From positions 1,961 to 31,013 of the forward strand of contig DNNE01000052.1 in the NCBI GenBank assembly GCA_003487805.1: 29,053 bases of DNA. The letters are read 5' to 3'. Position 1 is the first letter of the stretch; each line of letters begins with the position of its first letter. The DNA comes from Blastocatellia bacterium. GTDB lineage: Bacteria; Acidobacteriota; Blastocatellia; Pyrinomonadales; Pyrinomonadaceae. Position numbers and translations under genes: made by a program. Below are positions 1 through 7,874 of the stretch, in pieces. Below the pieces are notes generated by a model. The model was given only the letters and a program-made list of their open reading frames with translations, made no database searches and had not been told where the DNA came from.

Positions 1-90
1 GAGGACGCTTGCGCTCCAGTCAATGTCAGAATGAATCAAGAAACCCCGATGAAAAAACTATCGCAACCATAGCCGCGGCAGCGTATTGAT

Positions 91-2433
91 CTAGCTCAAA
101 TCTCTGAGCACCGAGTTCAGATTCGAAATTAGAAAATCCGCGTCTGCGCACGAGAACACAAGCGGCGGTTTTATTTTGATGACATTGTGAAAAGGGCCGT
201 CGGTGCTGAGTAACACGCCGCGTTCTTTCATCTGTTCAACGATCTGTGTTGTCGGCGCGTCAGCAGGTTCGAGCGTCTCTCGATTGCGGACGAGTTCAAT
301 CCCGAGAAACAGACCGACTCCACGAACGTCGCCAATCAGTGAATGCTCTTCCTGCAACTGGCGCAGCCCATCCTCCAAATATTCGCCAACCTCTAACGCA
401 TTCTGTTGCAGCTCCTCGTCACGGATGACATCGAGCACCGCCAAACCTACGGCGCAGGAAACTGGATTGCCGCCAAACGTGTTGAAGTATTCCATGCCAT
501 TGGCAAATGAATCGCCGATCGCTTGCGTAGTGATTACCGCGCCCAGCGGATGGCCGTTGCCGATTGGCTTGCCGAGCGTCACGATGTCGGGAACCATGTC
601 CTGAGTTTCGAACATCCAGAAGCGCTCACCAGCGCGGCCAAAGCCAGTTTGCACTTCATCTGCGACACAGACTCCGCCGGCCGCACGCACCACTGCAAAT
701 ACTTCTTTCAGATAACCGGGGGGCAAAATGATCTGACCACCGCAACTGAGCGCTGCCTCGGAAAACATCGCCGCGGGACCGCCGGTTCGTTGCAGTGCAT
801 CAGTCACCGATTGTGCATACCGCGTTGCGGCATCCGGCCCCCGATGCTCACCACGATAAACATCCGGCATCGGGACTTTGTGGACCCACGACGGACAGCC
901 GCGTCCGCCGGGGCCATCGAACTTGTAAGGACTAATGTCGATCATCGCGCTGGTGTTGCCGTGATAAGCGCCGTCAACGACGATCACGTCTTCGCGGCCG
1001 GTGTGTGCGCGCGCGAGCCGCAGAGCCAATTCATTTGCCTCGCTGCCGCTATTAACCAGATACACGACACTCAATGACTGGGGCAGGAGGGCGGTCAAAC
1101 GCTCGCTGTATTCGATCAGTCTCTCATGCAGATAGCGCGTGTTCGTGTTGAGCAGAGCCATCTGTTCAGACGCAGCGCGCACGACCAGCGGGTGACTGTG
1201 CCCGACGTGCGCGACATTGTTCACGCAGTCCAGATACCGACGGCCATCAGCGGCGTAAAGGTACTGCTTCGATCCGGCCACGATGTGCAGAGGCGTCTGA
1301 TACGAGGTGCTCAGTGAAGGCCCGAGCCGTCGCCTGCGCGCTGTCACTAATTCGCTCGACGTTCGACGTTCGGAAGCCGGCACTTTTACAACTGGTAAGC
1401 CGCACGCGTAGCGAAAGACTCGCTTGGGCCATTCGAGCGAAATGGTTGAGAGTTCTTCCAACAACGCCCACGCCGGCGCATTTGAGATATTCAAGTATTC
1501 ATTGTCGGGCACATCGCGCGTCTGCCGCGCCGCGTAGCAGACGCTGCAACAAAGCCGCGTGACGGCGAGAGTGTAAAGAACATCGATCTCTGATTCAGTG
1601 AGCGGATAGATTTCGTGATAAGCGGCCACTACTCGCGCCGCGGCGCCGATCGGATCCGATTTATCAAGCATGACGTACGCCAACGCGACCGCCAGGTTAC
1701 AGACAGTTGCCGAGTGCACCACGTCACCGTAATCGAGAATTGCCGTGACGCGACGTTCTGATGGTCCAGGGCCGCGCACCAGAATGTTGTAGTCGTTGGC
1801 GTCGTTGTGGATGATGCTGAAGCGAAGACGACTCCAGTCGATCGTCTGCCATTCGGCAAAGAACTGCTCGACCAAAGGCCGGCGATGATCAGGCAAGAGG
1901 CCGACCAAATTTTGGGCCATCGTTGCATGGCGAAGGTCCCAATAAAACTTGCGAGTTGCCGACCTGTGTGAGAACTGGGCGAGCGCCGCATCCATCTGGC
2001 CTAACGCGCGGCCCAGCGAAGCGAGCAACTTGCGTCCATGCGGCTGCACTTTGGCCAGGCAGTCGCCCTCAAGCCAACTAAGCAGACGGACAAAATGTTC
2101 ACGACCATCTTCACCCTTGATCCTGGTAATGCTCTCTCCGTTTTTGGCCGGAACGACGCGCGGAAATTCCAACTCGATCTTGCGAGCGCTGAGAAACTCA
2201 ATCATCTGGTTTTGCAGATCGAGGAACTCAAGCGACTCTTCGGCGTTGGCAATCTTGAGCACAAACTGTTCTTTGCCGTCGTGCGGATCTGATTCTGCGG
2301 GATGAATCAGGAAGTTCTGATCGCGTTCGCTGGGAAGCGCCGCGGCTGAACCCTCAATGCCATAAAGCTCAGACGCGATGCGGACGGCGACATCCTGAGT
2401 TATTCGAGGCGCGCTTTGAACGGATGCAATCAT
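91..2433 (-). CDS. Fused APH-type kinase and class-III PLP phospho-lyase (hydroxylysine or ethanolamine type)
   Basis: 780-residue bifunctional protein. The N-terminal part (about 1-340) is an APH/choline-kinase fold: the catalytic loop IIHNDANDYN has H209, D211 and N216, and ILDYGD supplies the metal-binding D234. The C-terminal part (about 365-780) is a class-III aminotransferase fold: SGSEANELA (462-470), ADEVQTGFGR with D592, and the PLP lysine K622 in LGKPIGNGHP. The GKPIGNG and FNTFGGNP motifs resemble the ETNPPL/PHYKPL phospho-lyases more than ordinary transaminases. Known family chemistry: a kinase phosphorylates 5-hydroxylysine (or ethanolamine) and the lyase removes phosphate and ammonia, giving 2-aminoadipate semialdehyde (or acetaldehyde). 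The fusion would pass the phospho-intermediate between domains. It starts 8 bases after a 3-hydroxyproline dehydratase, which favours hydroxylysine as substrate (inference). Alternatives are phosphoethanolamine or another amino-alcohol phosphate. Confidence 0.88.
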   Translation of the reverse strand: MIASVQSAPRITQDVAVRIASELYGIEGSAAALPSERDQNFLIHPAESDPHDGKEQFVLKIANAEESLEFLDLQNQMIEFLSARKIELEFPRVVPAKNGESITRIKGEDGREHFVRLLSWLEGDCLAKVQPHGRKLLASLGRALGQMDAALAQFSHRSATRKFYWDLRHATMAQNLVGLLPDHRRPLVEQFFAEWQTIDWSRLRFSIIHNDANDYNILVRGPGPSERRVTAILDYGDVVHSATVCNLAVALAYVMLDKSDPIGAAARVVAAYHEIYPLTESEIDVLYTLAVTRLCCSVCYAARQTRDVPDNEYLNISNAPAWALLEELSTISLEWPKRVFRYACGLPVVKVPASERRTSSELVTARRRRLGPSLSTSYQTPLHIVAGSKQYLYAADGRRYLDCVNNVAHVGHSHPLVVRAASEQMALLNTNTRYLHERLIEYSERLTALLPQSLSVVYLVNSGSEANELALRLARAHTGREDVIVVDGAYHGNTSAMIDISPYKFDGPGGRGCPSWVHKVPMPDVYRGEHRGPDAATRYAQSVTDALQRTGGPAAMFSEAALSCGGQIILPPGYLKEVFAVVRAAGGVCVADEVQTGFGRAGERFWMFETQDMVPDIVTLGKPIGNGHPLGAVITTQAIGDSFANGMEYFNTFGGNPVSCAVGLAVLDVIRDEELQQNALEVGEYLEDGLRQLQEEHSLIGDVRGVGLFLGIELVRNRETLEPADAPTTQIVEQMKERGVLLSTDGPFHNVIKIKPPLVFSCADADFLISNLNSVLRDLS

Positions 2434-2441
2434 GGGTTTCG

Positions 2442-3479
2442 TTATCGTAAGAGGAAGCCCCGGCCAAGTGAATCATCCGGGTCGAAATAGAATTCATTTC
2501 TGCCAATGATTGCCGCCGTGCCGCTGACTTCGGGCACCACCGCGTCGTGTGGGCCGAACTTCGTCACTTCCACTGCCTGCACCGTCATCGTGCTGCCGAT
2601 GATGCTTTCAATCGTGATCTTCTGGTTGAGACCCAGCTCACCTTTGGCGTGATGCAGGGCAGCGCGAGCGCTGACGCCGGAACCCGTGGCCGAGCGATCA
2701 ACTTCACCGTCGGCAAAGACGCACACATTGCGACTGTGGTGTCCGCGTGCGGCGGCGGGTCCGGTAAATATTGTCCCGTAGAGGAAACTCAGTTCCTGCT
2801 CGAACGGATGCTCGATCGAAAAGTTTTCCATCACCGCGCGCTTGATGCGCCGGCCATAATCGATCAACTGATGGTAATTATCCGGCGTCAGAGTAAGACC
2901 GACTGACGTTGCGTCGACAAACGCATAGAACGCGCCGCCATAAGCGACGTCGAATTGCACGCGACCAAGCCCGCTTACTTCGACCTGCTGATCGCGCAGG
3001 TAAAGGAACGAAGGTACATTGAGAAAAGAAACGTCGCGGACCTTTCCGTCTTCGATCACAGCCTGGGCGCGAATCTTTCCGGCGGGCACGTTGATTGTGA
3101 TTTGGGGATGATCGCCTTCTTTGCGGATGACGCCCGTTTCGAACACGAGCTTTGTCAAAGCGATAATCGCATGGCCGCACATCGTGCTATAGCCTTCGTT
3201 GTGCAGAAAGAAAACATCAAAGTCCGCGTCCAGCGACGAAGTGATCACCGCTCCATACATGTCTGCATGACCGCGCGGTTCCCACATTGTGGCGGTGCGG
3301 ATGTGGTCATAGTGCTCGCGAAAGTAGCGACGTTTTTCGAGCACCGTCCGGCCTTCAATTGGCGGCAGACCCGAGGTGTAAACCCGCAGCGGCTCACCGC
3401 CGGTGTGCATATCGATCGCCGTGATGCGCGTCCAATGCGCCGGCGGCTGCCAATACGAGAAATCAAAGGATTGCTTCAT
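2442..3479 (-). CDS. trans-3-hydroxy-L-proline dehydratase (proline racemase family)
   Basis: 345 residues in the proline racemase/hydroxyproline epimerase fold. The first catalytic site is MCGHAIIAL with C101. The second site reads DRSATGSGVSAR, with T265 where racemases and 4-hydroxyproline epimerases have cysteine. In this family the Cys/Thr pair marks trans-3-hydroxy-L-proline dehydratase (human L3HYPDH type), which converts 3-hydroxyproline to delta1-pyrroline-2-carboxylate. The reductase completing the route to proline is not in the window. The frame is open upstream to 3587, but that extension runs through a palindromic repeat and encodes basic, low-information residues. The start at 3479 (MKQSFDF) leaves the usual N-terminus ahead of AIDMHTGGEPLR, although no strong ribosome-binding site precedes it. 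It is the first gene of an operon with the kinase/phospho-lyase. Confidence 0.87.
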   Translation of the reverse strand: MKQSFDFSYWQPPAHWTRITAIDMHTGGEPLRVYTSGLPPIEGRTVLEKRRYFREHYDHIRTATMWEPRGHADMYGAVITSSLDADFDVFFLHNEGYSTMCGHAIIALTKLVFETGVIRKEGDHPQITINVPAGKIRAQAVIEDGKVRDVSFLNVPSFLYLRDQQVEVSGLGRVQFDVAYGGAFYAFVDATSVGLTLTPDNYHQLIDYGRRIKRAVMENFSIEHPFEQELSFLYGTIFTGPAAARGHHSRNVCVFADGEVDRSATGSGVSARAALHHAKGELGLNQKITIESIIGSTMTVQAVEVTKFGPHDAVVPEVSGTAAIIGRNEFYFDPDDSLGRGFLLR

Positions 3480-3533
3480 AGAAGTCACGCGGAAGCGTCG
3501 GTGGCCCGACAACTTTCCTGACGCACGAGTCTT

Positions 3534-3685
3534 CGCCGTTAGGCGCGAGATATTTATAGCCCGCGCCTTCCTTTTTTCAAACTCCACCTCCGGAGGAGCG
3601 AAATGTTTATGTCGCTCCTAAAGGAGCTTTGGGGTTTTTTGGATCGCGCCGAACTATAAACATTGCGCTCCTGGCGGAGCTTGGA
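3534..3685. repeat. Composite palindromic repeat, copy A (left of toxin-antitoxin cassette)
   Basis: It begins with a hairpin (CGCCGTTAGGCG) followed by the linker GAGATATTTATAGCCCGCG. A strong central stem, GGAGCG...CGCTCC around AAATGTTTATGT, comes next. It ends with an inverted copy of the hairpin-plus-linker (ACTATAAACATT, then GCGCTCCTGGCGGAGC). The same sequence order recurs at 4591-4722. It fills the gap between the dehydratase start and the DUF5678-like gene and explains the false N-terminal extension of the dehydratase frame. Confidence 0.8.
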
Positions 3686-3742
3686 GCCTACGATTGATTT
3701 ACGAAACGCATAGGGATAATCTTCTCGGCATGGAGTTAAGCC

Positions 3743-3973
3743 GTGATCGACATTTCCAACCTGTCCCCGGAAATCGAGAAGTTCGAAGATAAGTGGATCG
3801 CGATTGACGAATCCGCAGAAAAGATCGTCGGCGTTGGCGATAACGCTCTTGAAGCCACCGCTGACGCGGAACAGAACGGCTATCAAGAAACAATCCTTTT
3901 CAAAGTGCCATCGTTTGATTCTGCCTTCATCCCATTGGCAACCTTCAAATCTGATCAGCCATTATCGTGGTAA
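3743..3973 (+). CDS. Small DUF5678-like protein
   Basis: 76 residues, starting at GTG with GGAG 7 bases upstream (3732-3735). The core reads DKWIAIDESAEKIVGVGDNA and is followed by a helix-like ADAEQNGYQE and then ILFKVPS. That order (KW-A-ID, then an A-E-A--GY-E helix, then IFKVP) resembles the small DUF5678 family, whose function is unknown. No signal peptide or membrane segment is visible. It ends 9 bases before higB, so it probably shares a transcript with the toxin-antitoxin pair. Whether it belongs functionally to that pair is unknown. Confidence 0.7.
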   Translation: MIDISNLSPEIEKFEDKWIAIDESAEKIVGVGDNALEATADAEQNGYQETILFKVPSFDSAFIPLATFKSDQPLSW

Positions 3974-3982
3974 TATGCCGGC

Positions 3983-4276
3983 ATGATTTTGTCCTTCAGA
4001 AACGAAGGCACAGAAGATATTTTCAACGGCGCAAATACTAAATCAGCGCGAACGACTTGTCCCGAATCATTGCGGAAAGTAGCAACTAGAAAGCTTGATC
4101 AGTTGGATTCAGTTACAGCTCTTGCCGAGCTAAGAATTCCGCCGGGCAATCGATTGGAACCGTTAGCTGCTAATCGAAGAGGTCAACACAGTATTCGGAT
4201 TAATGATCAATATCGGATTTGTTTTGTGTGGGCGGAATCTGGCCCTGAGCGATTACCATTAGTTATCGTAGAATAA
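3983..4276 (+). CDS. higB: HigB-like RelE-superfamily toxin
   Basis: 97 residues. The family signature is clear: LRKVATRKLDQLD, then IPPGNRLEPL, then RRGQHSIRINDQYRICFVW. HigB toxins are ribosome-dependent mRNA endonucleases of the RelE fold, neutralised by the HigA protein encoded next to them. Toxin-first order and the short spacing to higA (5 bases) match this subtype. Oddity: relatives commonly end in an EIVDYH-like tail, whereas this frame stops after VIVE, as if a TAC/TAT codon had become TAA and removed the last residues. The coding region looks AT-richer than flanking genes, consistent with transfer. Confidence 0.88.
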   Translation: MILSFRNEGTEDIFNGANTKSARTTCPESLRKVATRKLDQLDSVTALAELRIPPGNRLEPLAANRRGQHSIRINDQYRICFVWAESGPERLPLVIVE

Positions 4277-4281
4277 AAAGA

Positions 4282-4587
4282 ATGATCCGTGTTCCAACAA
4301 ATAGACCGCCGACTCATCCCGGCGAAATGCTCCGTGAGGAATTTCTATCGCCGATGGAGATCGATCCGAATGAATTGGCGCGATCCATTCACGTGTCGGC
4401 ACAAAGCATCTTCGAGCTCATCTCTTATCAGAGGGGCGTAACGCCCAGCATCGCTCTGCGCCTCGCAAAATATTTCGGCATGTCACCCGACTTTTGGATG
4501 AACCTGCAACTGCGTTGGGATTTGTATCAGACTCAACAAGCCGAATCGGAAGATCTCAACGCCATTCGTCCACACGTCGCTGCTTAG
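4282..4587 (+). CDS. higA: HigA-family antitoxin (XRE-type helix-turn-helix)
   Basis: 101 residues. The N-terminus has the family hallmark THPGEMLREEFLSPMEI. The helix-turn-helix follows (ELARSIHVSAQSIFELISYQRG), then the conserved tail RLAKYFGMSPDFWMNLQLRWDL. HigA binds HigB and represses the shared promoter. It lies 5 bases downstream of higB and ends 3 bases before the second palindromic repeat copy, so the cassette boundary is sharp. Family assignment is secure; activity is inferred from the pairing. Confidence 0.92.
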   Translation: MIRVPTNRPPTHPGEMLREEFLSPMEIDPNELARSIHVSAQSIFELISYQRGVTPSIALRLAKYFGMSPDFWMNLQLRWDLYQTQQAESEDLNAIRPHVAA

Positions 4588-4590
4588 CTC

Positions 4591-4722
4591 TTCGTGCCGC
4601 TAGGCACGAGATGTTTATAGCCCACGACGTCTCTTTTTATCTCTCTAGCTCTGAAGGAGCGAAATGTCATGTCGCTCCTAAAGGAGCTTTGTCGATTTAG
4701 CGTCGCGATAAGCTATGAACAT
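4591..4722. repeat. Composite palindromic repeat, copy B (right of toxin-antitoxin cassette)
   Basis: Same architecture as 3534-3685: hairpin CGTGCCGCTAGGCACG, linker AGATGTTTATAGCCCACG, and the nearly identical stem block GAAGGAGCGAAATGT...CGCTCCTAAAGGAGCTTTG. The inverted linker (CTATGAACATCACC) closes it. The first hairpin differs from copy A in both arms so that pairing is preserved (G-C in A, A-T or shifted in B). It lies between higA and the pentapeptide gene. Confidence 0.8.
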
Positions 4723-4790
4723 CACCTTTCGACAATCCTTCGACACTAGGGTATAAGGGGCGACGCAAATCCAAAGTGTTCGCGGTCTTT

Positions 4791-6434
4791 ATGTCTAGCT
4801 CACCCACTCCTGAAACCGAAACGCCCTTCAGCTGTGCGTCCGAACCTTGGTTGGAAACTGAGTGTTTGGGCGAAAAGTTCTACAAAGAACACGACGGAAT
4901 GCAATATTGTGTGTTCCACTACCCAGGGAATAAATCCGGATTTTGGGAAGCGGTTAGCCAAAAACTCAAAGCGCAGGATTTCAACTTCCAGGGAGTCTGG
5001 TTTCCCAACTCCTGGGATTTCAAGCATGCGAAGTTCACAAAGGACGTAAACTTCGAGAGGGCACACTTTGAAGGAGAAGTAGATTTCTCGGGCGCGAGTT
5101 TCGACGGCGGAGCCAATTTCTCGCACTGCTCGTTTAAGGGCGGCGCGTATTTTCACGACGTAACGTTCAAGTTAGCGACCTTTGAAGGCTCAAAGTTTCG
5201 GATCAGCGCGCAATTTTCTTTAACTACCTTTTATGATCGTATCAGCTTCAGGAGTTGTACGTTTGACGGTGGTGGCCATTTCACTAGGGCGACATTCGTG
5301 AGCGAAGTTGATTTCAGCGGCTCATCGTTCCGCCAAGAACTCCCGTCCGGCTTTGAAGGGGAAATCGATTGCGCCGACTTTGCGGATGCGACATTCGGCG
5401 GACTTGTCGAGTTTGATGGAGCGCGATTCAAGAATAGCGTCCGGTTCAGAGGGGCGAAGTTCCAAGATAATGTCGATTTAAGCAATGGCACGTACGATAA
5501 GCGAGCGGACTTTTCGTTCTGCAAATTTAAGTCGGTGACCTTCTTACATTCGAAGTTCAAACGCAAAGCCGATTTTCAGGGTTCTTCTTTTGACCATTTT
5601 GCGCAGTTTGCCAGCGCTTCGTTTGACGATGATTTGGATCTTACTGATTCTATGTTTGGCGGACTAGCAGACTTCACTGAGGCCAGTTTTCGATCCCACG
5701 TGCGATTTTCCGGTAGTCCTGAGAATCCCGCTTTCTACTCCTCATCTAACTTGAATTTGCAATTCGCGACGTTCGATAAACCGGAGTACGTTTCGTTTCA
5801 TTCCGTAACTTTGCATCCTCACTGGTTCGTTAACGTCGACCCTCGCAAGTTCGAATTCACTAACGTTGCTTGGAAAAATGAAGAGAAAGCAAAACGAGAA
5901 ATCGCGTTTCTGAAAAGCAAAGACGTTTCACCAGCTCACCGTCTTTTCATCATAACCTGTCGCAGACTGGCAGCTAACGCAGAAGAGAATGATCGCTATC
6001 GCGAAGCTTCGCACTTTCGACGCATGGCCATGGACGCGGAGCGGCTTGAAAAGTGGCGCGGCTTCAAATTTCTCGGACTCAGTTGGTGGTACTGGATAGC
6101 AAGCGGATATGGCGAACGGCCTTTTCAAGCATTCCTGATTTTCGTCAGCATATTGATACTCTCTGCTGCACTATACACGCGGGTTGGGTTCGCGCGCTGG
6201 GAGCCAAAGCTTGCAAATGAAAGCGACGTAGCAACTGCGAAACGGGACGAAGTAGGCGTGCCACTGAAGCCCAGCCGGGCTTTGACTTACAGCGCCGGAG
6301 TAATGACCCTCCAAAAACCAGAACCAAAACCGGCAACTACTACAGCGCAGACAATTGTGCTTATTGAAACGATTCTCGGCCCCGTTCAAGCCGCGTTACT
6401 CGCGCTCGCCATTCGCCGCAAATTCATGCGCTGA
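4791..6434 (+). CDS. Pentapeptide-repeat membrane protein
   Basis: 547 residues from the ATG at 4791 (an upstream in-frame GTG at 4776 has no better support). Residues about 60-330 are degenerate pentapeptide repeats of the A(D/N)FSxAxF type, such as VDFSGASFDGGANFSHCSF, which predict a right-handed quadrilateral beta-helix. Three charged, helical segments follow (about 360-425, rich in E, K and R). Two membrane segments come next: about 443-462 after a GYGERPFQ turn, and about 520-541, ending in ETILGPVQAALLALAIRRK. The GYG-RPF and ET-LGP--ALLALA-RRKF motifs recur in membrane-anchored pentapeptide proteins. There is no signal peptide, so the beta-helix is probably cytoplasmic. Function unknown. 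The next gene starts 9 bases downstream. Confidence 0.85.
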   Translation: MSSSPTPETETPFSCASEPWLETECLGEKFYKEHDGMQYCVFHYPGNKSGFWEAVSQKLKAQDFNFQGVWFPNSWDFKHAKFTKDVNFERAHFEGEVDFSGASFDGGANFSHCSFKGGAYFHDVTFKLATFEGSKFRISAQFSLTTFYDRISFRSCTFDGGGHFTRATFVSEVDFSGSSFRQELPSGFEGEIDCADFADATFGGLVEFDGARFKNSVRFRGAKFQDNVDLSNGTYDKRADFSFCKFKSVTFLHSKFKRKADFQGSSFDHFAQFASASFDDDLDLTDSMFGGLADFTEASFRSHVRFSGSPENPAFYSSSNLNLQFATFDKPEYVSFHSVTLHPHWFVNVDPRKFEFTNVAWKNEEKAKREIAFLKSKDVSPAHRLFIITCRRLAANAEENDRYREASHFRRMAMDAERLEKWRGFKFLGLSWWYWIASGYGERPFQAFLIFVSILILSAALYTRVGFARWEPKLANESDVATAKRDEVGVPLKPSRALTYSAGVMTLQKPEPKPATTTAQTIVLIETILGPVQAALLALAIRRKFMR

Positions 6435-6443
6435 TTACTGAAA

Positions 6444-7865
6444 ATGAAAATCACAAAAATCCTAATCACGCTTTCCGCTCTTGTCATTTCGCTCAACGCC
6501 CAACAACCCCTCCAACTCAAGCCCACACCCAAAACGGTCGCGTGGGGTTATTACGACGCCGCCGCGCCGCCGGTGATGCGGATCAAATCCGGTGACATAG
6601 TCGAAGTGCAGACGCTGATCACTTCCAGTCCGACGCGGCTCGAAGGTGCGGGCGTTAAGCCGGCAGATGTCGAACAATCGCTGCGCGACATCTACAAAGA
6701 AGTCACGAACAAAGGGCCGGGCGGGCACATTCTCACGGGGCCAATCTTCATCGAAGGCGCGGAACCGGGCGATGTGCTCGAAGTCAGGATCAAGTCGATC
6801 AAGCTGGCGATTCCTTACGCCTACAACGCGTTCGGTCCGCGCAGCGGTACTATCCCCGAAGATTTTCCCTACGCGAAGATGCGCATCATCCCGCTTGATG
6901 CGAAACGCATGGTCGCGCATTTTGCCGATGGCATAGACATTCCGTTGCGTCCATTCTTTGGCAGCATCGGCGTCGCGCCGCCGCCCGCCGCGGGACGCAT
7001 CAACAGTGCGCCTCCGGGAATTCACGCGGGCAATCTCGACAACAAAGAGCTGGTCGCCGGCACGACACTTTACATTCCGGTGCACGCACCGGGCGCGTTG
7101 CTGCTAATCGGCGACGGACACGCCGGCCAGGGCAACGGCGAAGTCGACATCACCGCAATGGAAACTTCCCTGATCGGGACCTTTCAATTAATCGTCCGCA
7201 AGGACATGCATTTGAAGTGGCCGCGCGCCGAAACGCCGACGCATTACATCGCGATGGGTATCGACGAAGATCTGAGGGAAGCGGCGAAGCTCGCGGTGCG
7301 CGAGATGATCGACTTTCTCGTCACTGAGAAACATCTGACGCGCGACGATGCTTATCAACTAGCGAGCGTCGCCGCCGACTTTGATATCACCCAACTGGTT
7401 GACGGCACCAAAGGCGTGCACGCGATGATCCCGAAAGCGATCTTTGTCGGACAGAAGGGCAACGACGATACGATTACTCTGGAACGAACGGTTTGCTTTG
7501 GTACCTGTCCGGCTTACAGAGTCACAATCTCGTCCGACGGAGCGGTCACATTTGAAGGACGTCAATACACGAAGACGAAAGGAACCGGGTCCGGTCACAT
7601 CAGCACGGCTGATTTTCGGAAACTGGTAAGCGAGTTCGAAAAGATTGACTACTTCTCTCTGCCCGATCGTTACGCTCCCGGAACAAAAGAGTGTCCGCGA
7701 GTGGTTACAGATATGCCCTCTGCCGATACTTCGATTCGACTGAAGGGAAAATCAAAGAGCGTTGCGCATTATTACGGCTGTGGAAACTCAGGCGTGCTTG
7801 GGAAACTTACCGCACTCGAGACCAAAATCGATGAAGTGACGGGAACGCAGAAGTGGATTAAGTGA
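6444..7865 (+). CDS. Exported acetamidase/formamidase fused to a DUF6438 domain
   Basis: 473 residues. An N-terminal signal sequence is visible (MKITKILITLSALVISLNAQ). Residues about 25-340 match the FmdA/AmdA acetamidase/formamidase family: GPGGHILTGPIFIEGAEPGD (91-110) and GDGHAGQGNGEVDITAMETS (223-242). These enzymes hydrolyse short amides to ammonia and an acid. Residues about 343-470 resemble DUF6438: ITLERTVCFGTCPAYRVTIS with C351 and C355, then VTFEG, and a late AHYYGCG. The frame is continuous across the junction and I see no sign of a frameshift. The paired cysteines and the signal peptide suggest the tail folds outside the cytoplasm. The enzyme substrate and the role of the added domain are unknown. 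Confidence 0.85.
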   Translation: MKITKILITLSALVISLNAQQPLQLKPTPKTVAWGYYDAAAPPVMRIKSGDIVEVQTLITSSPTRLEGAGVKPADVEQSLRDIYKEVTNKGPGGHILTGPIFIEGAEPGDVLEVRIKSIKLAIPYAYNAFGPRSGTIPEDFPYAKMRIIPLDAKRMVAHFADGIDIPLRPFFGSIGVAPPPAAGRINSAPPGIHAGNLDNKELVAGTTLYIPVHAPGALLLIGDGHAGQGNGEVDITAMETSLIGTFQLIVRKDMHLKWPRAETPTHYIAMGIDEDLREAAKLAVREMIDFLVTEKHLTRDDAYQLASVAADFDITQLVDGTKGVHAMIPKAIFVGQKGNDDTITLERTVCFGTCPAYRVTISSDGAVTFEGRQYTKTKGTGSGHISTADFRKLVSEFEKIDYFSLPDRYAPGTKECPRVVTDMPSADTSIRLKGKSKSVAHYYGCGNSGVLGKLTALETKIDEVTGTQKWIK

Positions 7866-7874
7866 GCGACACCA

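Noticed and set aside
1..90. Possible gene at the left edge
   Set aside because: No frame with coding character or start is visible in the first 90 bases.
3480..3587. N-terminal extension of the dehydratase frame
   Set aside because: It translates part of a palindromic repeat; family N-terminus begins near MKQSFDF.
6462..7085. 207-codon minus-strand frame inside the acetamidase gene
   Set aside because: Composition is arginine-rich and featureless, a shadow of the plus-strand enzyme.
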